Of a DNA stretch of 6,817 nucleotides, positions 1-5,797 are shown piece after piece. Made by a program: the position numbers and the translations under genes. The DNA lies in NCBI GenBank assembly GCA_014377155.1, contig JACMQD010000456.1:1-6817 (forward strand), read 5' to 3'. Source of the DNA: Herminiimonas sp. (GTDB taxonomy: Bacteria; Pseudomonadota; Gammaproteobacteria; Burkholderiales; Burkholderiaceae). The notes under the pieces are model-generated. The model was given only the letters and a program-made list of their open reading frames with translations, did no database searches and was not told where the DNA came from. The number at the start of each line of letters is the position of its first letter. Positions within the stretch are counted from its first letter, which is position 1.

Positions 1-139
1 GCGCCACGGTATCGGTCGGGCCACCCGCTGCAAAAGGGACGACCATCGTGATGGTTTTGGTTGGATATTGCTGTGCATGGGCGGCGGCGCTGCCGATCAG
101 GGCAAGGCAGGCAATGGATCGTACGAATTTGATGTGCAT
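1..139 (-). CDS. Bug/TctC-family tripartite tricarboxylate transporter substrate-binding receptor, N-terminal fragment
   Basis: Periplasmic receptor of the Bug family, which captures carboxylates or other small organic solutes for a tripartite tricarboxylate (TTT) transporter. Only the first 46 codons are in the window; family members are usually about 320 residues, so most of the gene lies to the left. What is seen: a start at base 139 reading MHIKFVRSIACLALIGSAAA, a typical Sec signal peptide with a basic start, a hydrophobic core and likely cleavage after Ala-His-Ala (residues 20-22). The mature part begins QQYPTKTITMVVPFAAGGPT, which is the diagnostic Bug N-terminus (YPxKxI..VVPFxAGGPTD). 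A very strong ribosome site sits 6 bases upstream of the ATG. The gene is transcribed away from everything else in the window, so it is probably a separate unit. The ligand cannot be predicted from this fragment. Family call is confident. Confidence 0.9.
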   Translation of the reverse strand, partial: MHIKFVRSIACLALIGSAAAHAQQYPTKTITMVVPFAAGGPTDTVA

Positions 140-145
140 GTTAGT

Positions 146-152
146 CTCCTCC
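146..152 (-). promoter_or_regulatory. Strong Shine-Dalgarno for the Bug receptor
   Basis: Reads GGAGGAG on the minus strand, 6 bases before the ATG at 137-139. It is the best ribosome binding site among the starts in the window, apart from that of the outer-membrane channel gene, and it fixes the start of the receptor. Confidence 0.8.
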
Positions 153-200
153 AGCTGTTTTAATAGGTCGGGAATTGGAACGCCGTTGCCCTTAAAATCG

Positions 201-240
201 GATACAAGCCGTTTCCATGCTTGCATTCTGTGCTTGTATC
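201..240. repeat. 9-bp perfect inverted repeat, candidate operator
   Basis: GATACAAGC at 201-209 is mirrored by GCTTGTATC at 232-240, with perfect 9-bp arms 31 bases apart centre to centre (about three helical turns). A further half-site, TGCTTGCAT (218-226), lies between them and matches the right arm TGCTTGTAT (231-239) in 8 of 9 bases. So three related half-sites sit in 40 bases, 62 to 101 bases upstream of the receptor ATG. This layout fits a multimeric regulator binding between divergent genes. There is no T-run, so a terminator is unlikely. Function is inferred. Confidence 0.45.
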
Positions 241-386
241 GGGCCATTCTCAATTGTGGATAGCCGCAGCCATGCGCGATTTTCTTCGAATCGGCTTAGA
301 TCGGTGCCGACGTTTTCCGGTCGTTGTTTTCTTCTCGAATTTATGTCGCGACGCAACCTCGATACGGTGGTTCGATGTGTACGGCA

Positions 387-415
387 TTATCGCCCGGCGA
401 AATTTGTTTTATCAT
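387..415 (+). promoter_or_regulatory. Possible sigma70 promoter for the DUF6447-like gene
   Basis: A -10 like hexamer TATCAT (410-415, 5 of 6 to TATAAT) lies 48 bases before the ATG at 464. The hexamer 17 bases upstream (387-392, TTATCG) is a poor -35. The -10 is reasonable but the promoter as a whole is weakly supported. Confidence 0.25.
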
Positions 416-463
416 GGCGCCCACGCTTCTTCTTCAGAAGCCCAATTTACGAAAGAACGTGTA

Positions 464-700
464 ATGGCAAATATTAAAATTGATGGCAAGGATTATGATT
501 TCGATAAGCTGTCCGACGACTCCAAATCCCAACTCGCGGCCCTGCAGTTCGTAGATGCCGAACTGACCCGCTTATCGAGCCAGAATGCTGCCATGCAAAC
601 AGCCCGACTGGCTTACGCGAAGGCACTGAAAGACGGCCTTGCAGCATCAGCGGCTCAGGTCAATAGCGCGTTGGCCGGCGATACGATCAAGTTTTCCTGA
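464..700 (+). CDS. Small DUF6447-like protein of unknown function
   Basis: A 78-residue protein without signal peptide or membrane segment, so probably cytoplasmic. It opens with a short beta-type segment, MANIKIDGKDYDFDKLSDD (the pattern I/V-x-I-DGK-x-YD), followed by a long amphipathic, Ala/Gln/Leu-rich helical stretch (about residues 20-72) with QLAALQFVDAELTRLSSQNA and a TARLAYAKALK core. This matches what I remember of the DUF6447 family, small proteobacterial proteins of unknown role; I cannot confirm by search. I chose ATG 464 because the DGK-YD start is the family N-terminus; the frame stays open upstream to 221 but that part is low-complexity translated intergenic DNA. The ribosome site is weak (GAAAG, 451-455, 8 bases before the start). 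The gene lies upstream of a glycosyltransferase and a secretion operon on the same strand, so a helper role there is possible but unproven. Confidence 0.75.
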   Translation: MANIKIDGKDYDFDKLSDDSKSQLAALQFVDAELTRLSSQNAAMQTARLAYAKALKDGLAASAAQVNSALAGDTIKFS

Positions 701-1049
701 TACCACGCCGCAGACTGGGTAGCTTGCGTCGCGGGCAGCAGCGAAGCGCGTATCGCTAGCGTACTGCAAGCAGAAATGATATTTTCGATACCGATCAGCG
801 TGGCGATGCGGTTGTCGCTGACCGCGGCGCGCTGCCGACCTGACATTCGATCTAATTCGATAGATGCTGGAAAGTTTGACAATAATTCTCGGTTTTCTAT
901 TGTTTCAGAAGCGGCCACTGCTTCGATGCCAGGCCAGTTTGTCGGCACCACCATTCTCGCAACTCGGCCGGTGATGCTTGTCCCACTGGCAGGCTGGTCG
1001 GCATTCCAGCAAATGACGCCCGCTTATTTTGTTCACATTGCCCAGCCCT
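701..1049. other. Intergenic region upstream of the glycosyltransferase
   Basis: These 349 bases lie between the small protein gene and the glycosyltransferase. They hold a good sigma70-like promoter (876-903). A small hairpin (GCGGT 808-812 with ACCGC 821-825) has no T-run and is not a convincing terminator. A minus-strand frame is open through most of the stretch (from 1023 to 655, ATG at 954), with fairly coding-like codon use but no ribosome site and no recognisable family, so it is not called as a gene here. Confidence 0.5.
876..903 (+). promoter_or_regulatory. Sigma70-like promoter for the glycosyltransferase
   Basis: TTGACA (876-881) is a perfect -35 hexamer. TATTGT (898-903) matches the -10 consensus in 4 of 6 bases, and the spacer is 16 bases. 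Transcription would start near 910 and leave a leader of about 140 bases before the ATG at 1050. It suggests the glycosyltransferase is transcribed on its own and not only from the small gene upstream. Confidence 0.5.
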
Positions 1050-2297
1050 ATGAAGATCCTGTTCGTCCATCAAAATTTTCCCGGCCAGTTCAAATACCTG
1101 GCGCCGGCGCTGGCAGCCGATCCGACCAATGAAGTAGTCGCCTTCACGATGCAAAACCCGTCACGCCCGAACTGGCTCGGCGTGCGCATCATCGCGAACC
1201 AGCCCGAGCGCGGTAGCACGCCCGGCGTTCATCCTTGGGTAAGCGATTTCGAACCGAAGATGATCCGCGCTGAAGCCACGTTGCGCGCTGCATTGGCTTT
1301 GCAGGCGTCCGGATTTTCACCCGACGTAATCATTGCGCATCCGGGCTGGGGCGAAAGCCTGTTTTTGAAGGACGTTTGGCCGCGAGCTAAGCTGGGCATT
1401 TACTGCGAATTTTTCTATCACGGGCAGGGTGCCGACGTTGGATTCGATCCTGAATTTTCGGCGGATGACATTATGGCGCGCTGTCGTATTCGGCCGAAAA
1501 ACGTGAATAACTTGATGCATCTCGAAATTGCGGATCTAGGGATTTCACCAACTCACTGGCAGGCAAGCACTTTTCCCGAACGGTTTCGGAACAAAATTTC
1601 GGTGGTCCATGATGGTATCGATACATCCGTAGTCGCGCCCGGCGCTGCGGTGGCACTTACGCTGAACGGTAATTTGACCCTGACGCGCGATGATGAAGTG
1701 ATCACATTCGTCAACCGTAATCTGGAACCCTACCGTGGTTATCATGTTTTCATGCGCGCGCTGCCGGCGATCCTGGCACGGCGGCCAAACGCCCGGGTGT
1801 TGATTGTGGGCGGCGATGACGTGAGCTACGGCGCTGCAGCACCCGACGGTCAGAAGTGGAAGAATATTTTCCTCGACGAAGTGAGGGGAAGCCTGGCGCC
1901 AGAGGACCTCGCGCGGGTACATTTTCTAGGGCAAATTTCATACGAGCATTTCATCCCGATGCTGCAATTGTCGCGCGTGCATGTCTATCTCACCTATCCC
2001 TTTGTCTTGTCCTGGAGCCTGCTCGAAGCGATGAGTGCGGGATGTACGATCGTGGCCAGTAATACCCAGCCTTTAAAGGAAGCAATCAGGCATGACAACA
2101 CCGGGAGGCTGGTCGATTTCTTCGATGTCAATGGATTGGCCAACGAAATATGCGCGTTGCTCGACGATTCGCAGACACGCGCAAGGCTGGGTGCCAATGC
2201 ACGTGCATTTGCGGTGGAAAACTATGATCTGAGGACTGTTTGCCTGCCAAGACAACTGGAGTGGGTAGCGGCGCTCGGCGCGATCGGCTCGGCGTAA
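1050..2297 (+). CDS. GT-B fold glycosyltransferase (family 4 type)
   Basis: A 415-residue cytoplasmic glycosyltransferase that would move a sugar from an activated (nucleotide) donor to a glycan, lipid or protein. The N-terminal acceptor-side domain (about 1-195) starts MKILFVHQNFPGQFKYLAPA and has the characteristic EFFYHGQGADVGFDPEF block (120-136) of the family-4-like N-terminal domain. The C-terminal donor-side domain (about 215-395) has VNRNLEPYRGYHVFMRALP (221-239), LIVGGDDVSYG (251-261) and a LLEAMSAGCTIVASNTQPLKEAI block (324-346). The usual EX7E motif keeps its second Glu (E326), but the first position is Phe (F318). There is no signal peptide or membrane segment. I chose ATG 1050 because the fold's first beta strand begins there; a TTG at 1029 in the same frame adds seven non-family residues. 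Neither start has a clear ribosome site. It sits between a small unknown gene and a secretion operon, which hints at modifying the exported protein or the surface that holds it. Sugar and acceptor cannot be read from sequence. Confidence 0.9.
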   Translation: MKILFVHQNFPGQFKYLAPALAADPTNEVVAFTMQNPSRPNWLGVRIIANQPERGSTPGVHPWVSDFEPKMIRAEATLRAALALQASGFSPDVIIAHPGWGESLFLKDVWPRAKLGIYCEFFYHGQGADVGFDPEFSADDIMARCRIRPKNVNNLMHLEIADLGISPTHWQASTFPERFRNKISVVHDGIDTSVVAPGAAVALTLNGNLTLTRDDEVITFVNRNLEPYRGYHVFMRALPAILARRPNARVLIVGGDDVSYGAAAPDGQKWKNIFLDEVRGSLAPEDLARVHFLGQISYEHFIPMLQLSRVHVYLTYPFVLSWSLLEAMSAGCTIVASNTQPLKEAIRHDNTGRLVDFFDVNGLANEICALLDDSQTRARLGANARAFAVENYDLRTVCLPRQLEWVAALGAIGSA

Positions 2298-2346
2298 GAC
2301 GACAAAACGGGCCGAATTTGCCCATGCACTTTTTGCCTTCCGCACT

Positions 2347-2371
2347 GCTTTGTGACAACGTGTCCCAAAGC
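2347..2371. repeat. 25-bp near-perfect palindrome, candidate operator or hairpin
   Basis: Arms GCTTTGTGACA (2347-2357) and TGTCCCAAAGC (2361-2371) match in 10 of 11 positions around a 3-base centre (ACG). It starts 50 bases after the glycosyltransferase stop and ends 252 bases before the exporter start. It contains a TGTGA half-site, but the spacing to its partner TCCCA is 7 and not the 6 expected for CRP. No T-run follows, so it is not a standard terminator. Regulator unknown. Confidence 0.5.
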
Positions 2372-2429
2372 GTCATTACAACACCCAGAAATATACTGAC
2401 TGCGGAACTTACATTATGGTAAGCTCCTG

Positions 2430-2455
2430 AAAAATGTGACGTGCATCACATTTTT
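2430..2455. promoter_or_regulatory. CRP/FNR-superfamily type binding site
   Basis: Perfect 10-bp arms AAAAATGTGA (2430-2439) and TCACATTTTT (2446-2455) flank a 6-base spacer (CGTGCA). The core TGTGA-N6-TCACA is exactly the Escherichia coli CRP consensus, including the flanking A and T bases. The centre lies about 180 bases before the exporter ATG, so it could act at an upstream promoter or from a distance. As RNA it could fold, but the A/T-rich stem makes a poor terminator. Symmetry is seen; binding by a CRP-like protein is inferred from the known consensus. Confidence 0.7.
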
Positions 2456-2529
2456 AGGTGGGTAACGCTGGTAACCTACGCCGACTTTTTTGGCACCTCC
2501 GTCACGGACGAACGGCAGTCAAGCGCGGT

Positions 2530-2559
2530 TTGACGATGCATCGATACAGCACATATCGA
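2530..2559 (+). promoter_or_regulatory. Possible promoter for the secretion operon
   Basis: TTGACG (2530-2535) matches the -35 consensus in 5 of 6 bases. The best -10 at 18-base spacing is TATCGA (2554-2559), only 3 of 6. Two ATCGAT boxes (2540-2545 and 2555-2560) overlap this element and could host a repressor. Weak without start-site mapping. Confidence 0.25.
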
Positions 2560-2622
2560 TTTGCAACCGTACTTCGACCTCATGGGCATATTTTGCACTT
2601 TACTGTGCGCTGAATGTTTTAG

Positions 2623-4419
2623 ATGATATCCAAATTCAAACTACCAAATAACGAGATTGCCCAAACACTGGCTAAGTTCAAGAGCGCCTTTCGTACGGTC
2701 GGTGTATTCAGCGCGATCATCAACTTGTTGATGTTGGTTCCGTCGCTTTACATGCTGCAAGTATATGACAGGGTTCTGCCAAGCCGCAACGAAGTTACAT
2801 TATTGATGCTGACGGTGATGATGTTAGGCGCCTACATTCTGATGAGTGCGCTAGAGTTCGTGCGGAGCTTTGTTCTCATTCGCGTCGGCGCGCGTCTCGA
2901 CATGCAAATGAACAAGCGGGTGTATACCGCCGCGTTCGAGCAAAGCCTGAAACAAGGTGGTGGCAACGCCGGCCAGGCATTGCAGGATTTGACCAACATC
3001 CGCCAGTTCCTGACTGGCAATGCGTTGTTCGCATTTTTCGACGCGCCGTGGTTCCCGATCTATCTGGTGGTCATTTTCATGTTCGAACCGTCGCTGGGCG
3101 TTTTTGCACTCGTCGGCGTGGCGGTGCTGATCGTCCTCGCTTATGCCAACGAAGTCGTGTCACGCAAACCACTGGCGGAAGCAAATTCGATGGCAATCGC
3201 TTCAAGCACGCTGGCGACTAACAATTTGCGCAATGCGGAAGTCATCGAGGCAATGGGCATGTTGCCCAACTTGCAGGCGCGCTGGTACAAGCTGCACGGC
3301 CACTTTTTGGCACTGCAAGCCGAAGCGAGTGAAAAGAGCGGCATCGTTACTGCGATTACGAAATTTGTTCGTTTGGCCTTGCAGTCGCTCGTGCTCGGTT
3401 ACGGCGCTTTGCTGGCGGTCGAGGGCAAGATCACGCCGGGGATGATGATTGCCGCATCGATTCTAATGGGCCGCGCACTCAGTCCGGTCGAGCAGGTTAT
3501 CGGCGTCTGGAAGACCTGGAGTGGTACGCGCAGTTCGTATCAGCGACTTAACGATCTGCTGAGTGCCAATCTGCCACGCGAAGCGGGCATGGAATTGCCA
3601 AAACCTGCCGGCGCGATTGCCGTTGAAATGGTCACTGCGGCGCCACCGCGTTCGCAAATTCCCGTCATCAAGAACTTGTCATTCGCAATCCAGCCGGGCG
3701 ACGTACTCGGTATCATCGGACCGAGCGGTTCGGGTAAGTCCACACTAGCACGTTTGCTGGTCGGCGTCTGGCCCGCATTCGGCGGCAAAGTCCGTCTCGA
3801 CGGCGCCGATATCCATCATTGGAACAAGGATGAGCTTGGTCCCCACATGGGATACCTGCCGCAGGATATCGAACTGTTTGGCGGTACCGTCAGCGAGAAT
3901 ATCGCCCGGTTTGGCGATATCGACCCCGACAAAGTCATCACGGCAGCCAAGCGTGCCGGCGTCCACGAAATGATTTTGCATTTTCCTCTCGGCTACGACA
4001 CGATGTTAGGCGAGGGCGGCGCCGGTTTGTCGGGTGGCCAGAAACAGCGCTTGGGCCTGGCACGGGCGATGTATGGCGACCCGTCGTTCATCGTCCTCGA
4101 TGAACCGAATTCGAATCTCGATGATATTGGCGAAGCAGCGCTGGTCGCCGCCATCAATGACCTGCGGCAACGTGGTAAAACCATCATTTTGATTACGCAC
4201 CGCACCAGCATCATCGGCATCACCACCAAACTGTTGTTGTTGCGAGATGGTATAGCGCAGATGTTCGGTCCGACCGAGCAGGTACTGGCTGCATTGAACG
4301 AGTCCGCGCAAAAGGCCCAGATCGCCCAACAACAGGCACAGCAAGCAGCGCAGCAGGCAAAGCAGACGTCAGGCTATAGCGACGTTGCGACTACGAATAA
4401 CGTACCAGCGACAACTTGA
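2623..4419 (+). CDS. Type I secretion ABC exporter, PrtD/HasD/RsaD class
   Basis: Inner-membrane ATPase-permease that recognises an unfolded substrate, usually by an uncleaved C-terminal signal, and drives it through the adaptor and outer-membrane channel. The 598 residues are a half-transporter that would dimerise. The membrane domain (about 20-300) has hydrophobic segments near 25-45, 58-80, 134-175 and 245-285, with the family block [20 protein letters not shown] (36-55) and [10 protein letters not shown] (139-148). The ATPase domain has Walker [10 protein letters not shown] (366-374), Q-loop Q414 in YLPQD, signature LSGGQKQR (469-476), Walker B FIVLDEP (489-495, Asp493 and Glu494), D-loop SNLD (497-500) and H-loop His526; all key residues are intact. 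There is no N-terminal C39 peptidase or peptidase-like domain, which excludes the bacteriocin and HlyB classes. After the ATPase domain comes a Gln/Ala-rich tail (about 561-581). The start has no recognisable ribosome site, but the [11 protein letters not shown] opening is normal for the family. It is first in the operon, with the adaptor start 8 bases past its stop. Confidence 0.95.
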   Translation: MISKFKLPNNEIAQTLAKFKSAFRTVGVFSAIINLLMLVPSLYMLQVYDRVLPSRNEVTLLMLTVMMLGAYILMSALEFVRSFVLIRVGARLDMQMNKRVYTAAFEQSLKQGGGNAGQALQDLTNIRQFLTGNALFAFFDAPWFPIYLVVIFMFEPSLGVFALVGVAVLIVLAYANEVVSRKPLAEANSMAIASSTLATNNLRNAEVIEAMGMLPNLQARWYKLHGHFLALQAEASEKSGIVTAITKFVRLALQSLVLGYGALLAVEGKITPGMMIAASILMGRALSPVEQVIGVWKTWSGTRSSYQRLNDLLSANLPREAGMELPKPAGAIAVEMVTAAPPRSQIPVIKNLSFAIQPGDVLGIIGPSGSGKSTLARLLVGVWPAFGGKVRLDGADIHHWNKDELGPHMGYLPQDIELFGGTVSENIARFGDIDPDKVITAAKRAGVHEMILHFPLGYDTMLGEGGAGLSGGQKQRLGLARAMYGDPSFIVLDEPNSNLDDIGEAALVAAINDLRQRGKTIILITHRTSIIGITTKLLLLRDGIAQMFGPTEQVLAALNESAQKAQIAQQQAQQAAQQAKQTSGYSDVATTNNVPATT

Positions 4420-4420
4420 C

Positions 4421-4424
4421 AGGA
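4421..4424 (+). promoter_or_regulatory. Ribosome binding site for the adaptor gene
   Basis: AGGA sits right after the exporter's TGA stop (4417-4419). It is 3 bases from ATG 4428 and 6 bases from ATG 4431, so spacing slightly favours the second of the two tandem ATGs. Confidence 0.5.
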
Positions 4425-4427
4425 TCG

Positions 4428-5795
4428 ATGATGAGGAAGCTATTTGGCAACAAGGCAAGTGCAGCGGCCACCGAAGTGGTTGCGGTCGACGTGACGCAGT
4501 TGCACGAAGTCCATACCGACGACCGCGGCTATTCGCGGCTCGGCTGGCTGATCGTCCTGCTGGGCGTGGGCGGTTTCATTTTGTGGGCGACATTGGCGCC
4601 GCTCGACAAGGGCGTGCCGGTACCGTCGACGGTGACTGTTTCGACCAATCGCAAGGCGATTCAGCATCAGACCGGCGGTACCGTGGAAGAAATCATGGTC
4701 AAGGAGGGTGATGTCGTCAAGGCAGGACAACCCCTGGTTCGGATGAACGAGGTACTGGTGAAGTCGCAGGCCGAAGCGTCACGTGCACAGTATTACACCG
4801 CGCGTTCTGCCGAAGCACGCCTGATCGCAGAGCGCGACGGCAAAAAGACCATCACAATTCCGCCTGAACTTGAAAAGCATCGGGACGATCCACGGGTTGC
4901 CGCCACGATCAGTTTGCAAAATCAGTTGTTCTTCTCGCGCCAGTTGGCTATTCAGAGTGAACTAGGTGCACTCGATGAATCGATTGCCGGGTTAAAGACG
5001 CAGACGCGCGGGCTTGAAGAGTCGCGTGAAAGCAAGAAACAGCAGCTCAAATTCCTGAAAGAACAGCTCGATGGCATGCGTGATCTTGCCAAGGAAGGCT
5101 ACGTCGCGCGCAACCGCTTGCTGGACCTGGAGCGTACCTATGCCCAGATCGGCGGCTCGATTTCGGAAGATATCGGCAACATCGGCCGGGCCCAGCGGCA
5201 GATGAGCGAGTTCGGGCTGCGTAAAGTGCAGCGCCAGCAAGAGTACCAGAAGGAAGTACGGGCACAATTGTCCGACATCCAGCGCGAAGCCGATGCCCTC
5301 AGCAATCGGCTGTTGAGCCAGGACTTCGACCTGTCCAATGTCATCATCAAGGCGCCGGTCGATGGCAGCGTGGTCGGTTTGAACGTCTATACCAAAGGCG
5401 CCGTCATCGGGCCTGGCTACAAAGTCATGGACATCGTTCCTAGTGACGATCCGCTGATTGTCGAAGGTCAGGTTCCGGTTAATCTGATTGATAAGGTGCA
5501 CGTCAATCTGCCGGTCGAAATGATGTTTGCTGCATTTAACTCAAACACCACGCCACATATTCCCGGCACCATTACACAGGTTTCAGCCGATCGCGTGATT
5601 GATGAAAAAACTGGCGCCCCGTATTACAAAATGCGGGCGATAGCGACACCGGCAGGCAAGAAAATGCTGGCCGCTCTGCAAGTGCGCCCCGGTATGCCGG
5701 TTGAGGTTTTTGTTAAAACTGGTGAGCGCACGATGATGAGTTATTTGTTCAAGCCGGTGATGGACCGTGCCAAGACATCGATGTCCGAGGAGTGA
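4428..5795 (+). CDS. Type I secretion periplasmic adaptor, HlyD/PrtE family
   Basis: Membrane fusion protein that bridges the inner-membrane exporter and the outer-membrane channel across the periplasm. The 455 residues run as follows: a cytoplasmic N-terminus (1-37), one membrane span (about 38-57), a first half of the lipoyl/barrel domain with IQHQTGGTVEEIMVKEGDVV (78-97), a long coiled coil (about 110-300, with residues 180-300 rich in Gln, Glu, Lys and Arg), the second lipoyl half VIIKAPVDGSVVGLNVYTKG (305-324), then a beta-barrel region. It ends with TGERTMMSYLFKPVMDRA (431-448), the usual C-terminus of type I secretion adaptors. Length is normal (about 440-480). I took ATG 4428; ATG 4431 would shorten it by one residue and is better spaced from AGGA. 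The frame extends back to a TTG at 4416 inside the exporter gene, which is not needed. It is co-transcribed with its neighbours, with 8- and 2-base gaps. Confidence 0.95.
   Translation: MMRKLFGNKASAAATEVVAVDVTQLHEVHTDDRGYSRLGWLIVLLGVGGFILWATLAPLDKGVPVPSTVTVSTNRKAIQHQTGGTVEEIMVKEGDVVKAGQPLVRMNEVLVKSQAEASRAQYYTARSAEARLIAERDGKKTITIPPELEKHRDDPRVAATISLQNQLFFSRQLAIQSELGALDESIAGLKTQTRGLEESRESKKQQLKFLKEQLDGMRDLAKEGYVARNRLLDLERTYAQIGGSISEDIGNIGRAQRQMSEFGLRKVQRQQEYQKEVRAQLSDIQREADALSNRLLSQDFDLSNVIIKAPVDGSVVGLNVYTKGAVIGPGYKVMDIVPSDDPLIVEGQVPVNLIDKVHVNLPVEMMFAAFNSNTTPHIPGTITQVSADRVIDEKTGAPYYKMRAIATPAGKKMLAALQVRPGMPVEVFVKTGERTMMSYLFKPVMDRAKTSMSEE
5787..5792 (+). promoter_or_regulatory. Ribosome binding site for the outer-membrane channel gene
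   Basis: GAGGAG lies inside the last codons of the adaptor gene, 5 bases before ATG 5798. The stop-to-start gap is only 2 bases, so translation of the channel is probably coupled to that of the adaptor. Confidence 0.75.
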
Positions 5796-5797
5796 GA

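Larger units (their letters stand above)
140..463. other. Divergent intergenic region between the Bug receptor and the DUF6447-like gene
   Basis: These 324 bases separate two divergent genes and must hold promoters for both. Visible elements are the receptor's ribosome site, a 9-bp inverted repeat (201-209 with 232-240) and a possible -10 box (TATCAT, 410-415) for the rightward gene. Open frames crossing this stretch have no family character and no plausible ribosome site, so I treat it as non-coding. Confidence 0.6.
2298..2622. other. Regulatory region upstream of the type I secretion operon
   Basis: This 325-base gap is rich in symmetric elements: a 25-bp near-perfect palindrome (2347-2371), a 26-bp CRP-type palindrome (2430-2455), two copies of GGTAAC 9 bases apart (2461-2466, 2470-2475), a short TCCGT-C-ACGGA palindrome (2498-2508) and paired ATCGAT boxes (2540-2545, 2555-2560). 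No coding frame in it is convincing. No good terminator follows the glycosyltransferase; the nearest hairpin (GGGC 2309-2312 with GCCC 2320-2323, then TTTTT at 2330-2334) has only a 4-bp stem. Confidence 0.6.

Noticed and set aside
221..463. Upstream extension of the DUF6447-like frame to give a 159-residue protein
   Set aside because: The added residues have no family character, there is no ribosome site at 221, and the family-like N-terminus begins at ATG 464.
808..825. GCGGT/ACCGC hairpin as terminator of the small gene
   Set aside because: The stem is 5 bp and no T-run follows.
776..1132. Plus-strand open frame of 118 residues
   Set aside because: It runs into the glycosyltransferase in another frame, covers the promoter at 876-903, has no ribosome site and no recognisable motif.
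2309..2334. Hairpin plus T-run as terminator of the glycosyltransferase gene
   Set aside because: The stem is only GGGC/GCCC (4 bp) with a 7-base loop, and seven bases separate it from the T-run; too weak to call.
2461..2475. GGTAAC direct repeat pair as a regulator site
   Set aside because: Only six bases repeat, without further symmetry; could easily be chance, so it is mentioned only as part of the intergenic region.
4992..5501. 169-residue minus-strand open frame
   Set aside because: It is antisense to the coiled-coil region of the adaptor, whose regular codon pattern creates long mirror frames; nothing supports expression.
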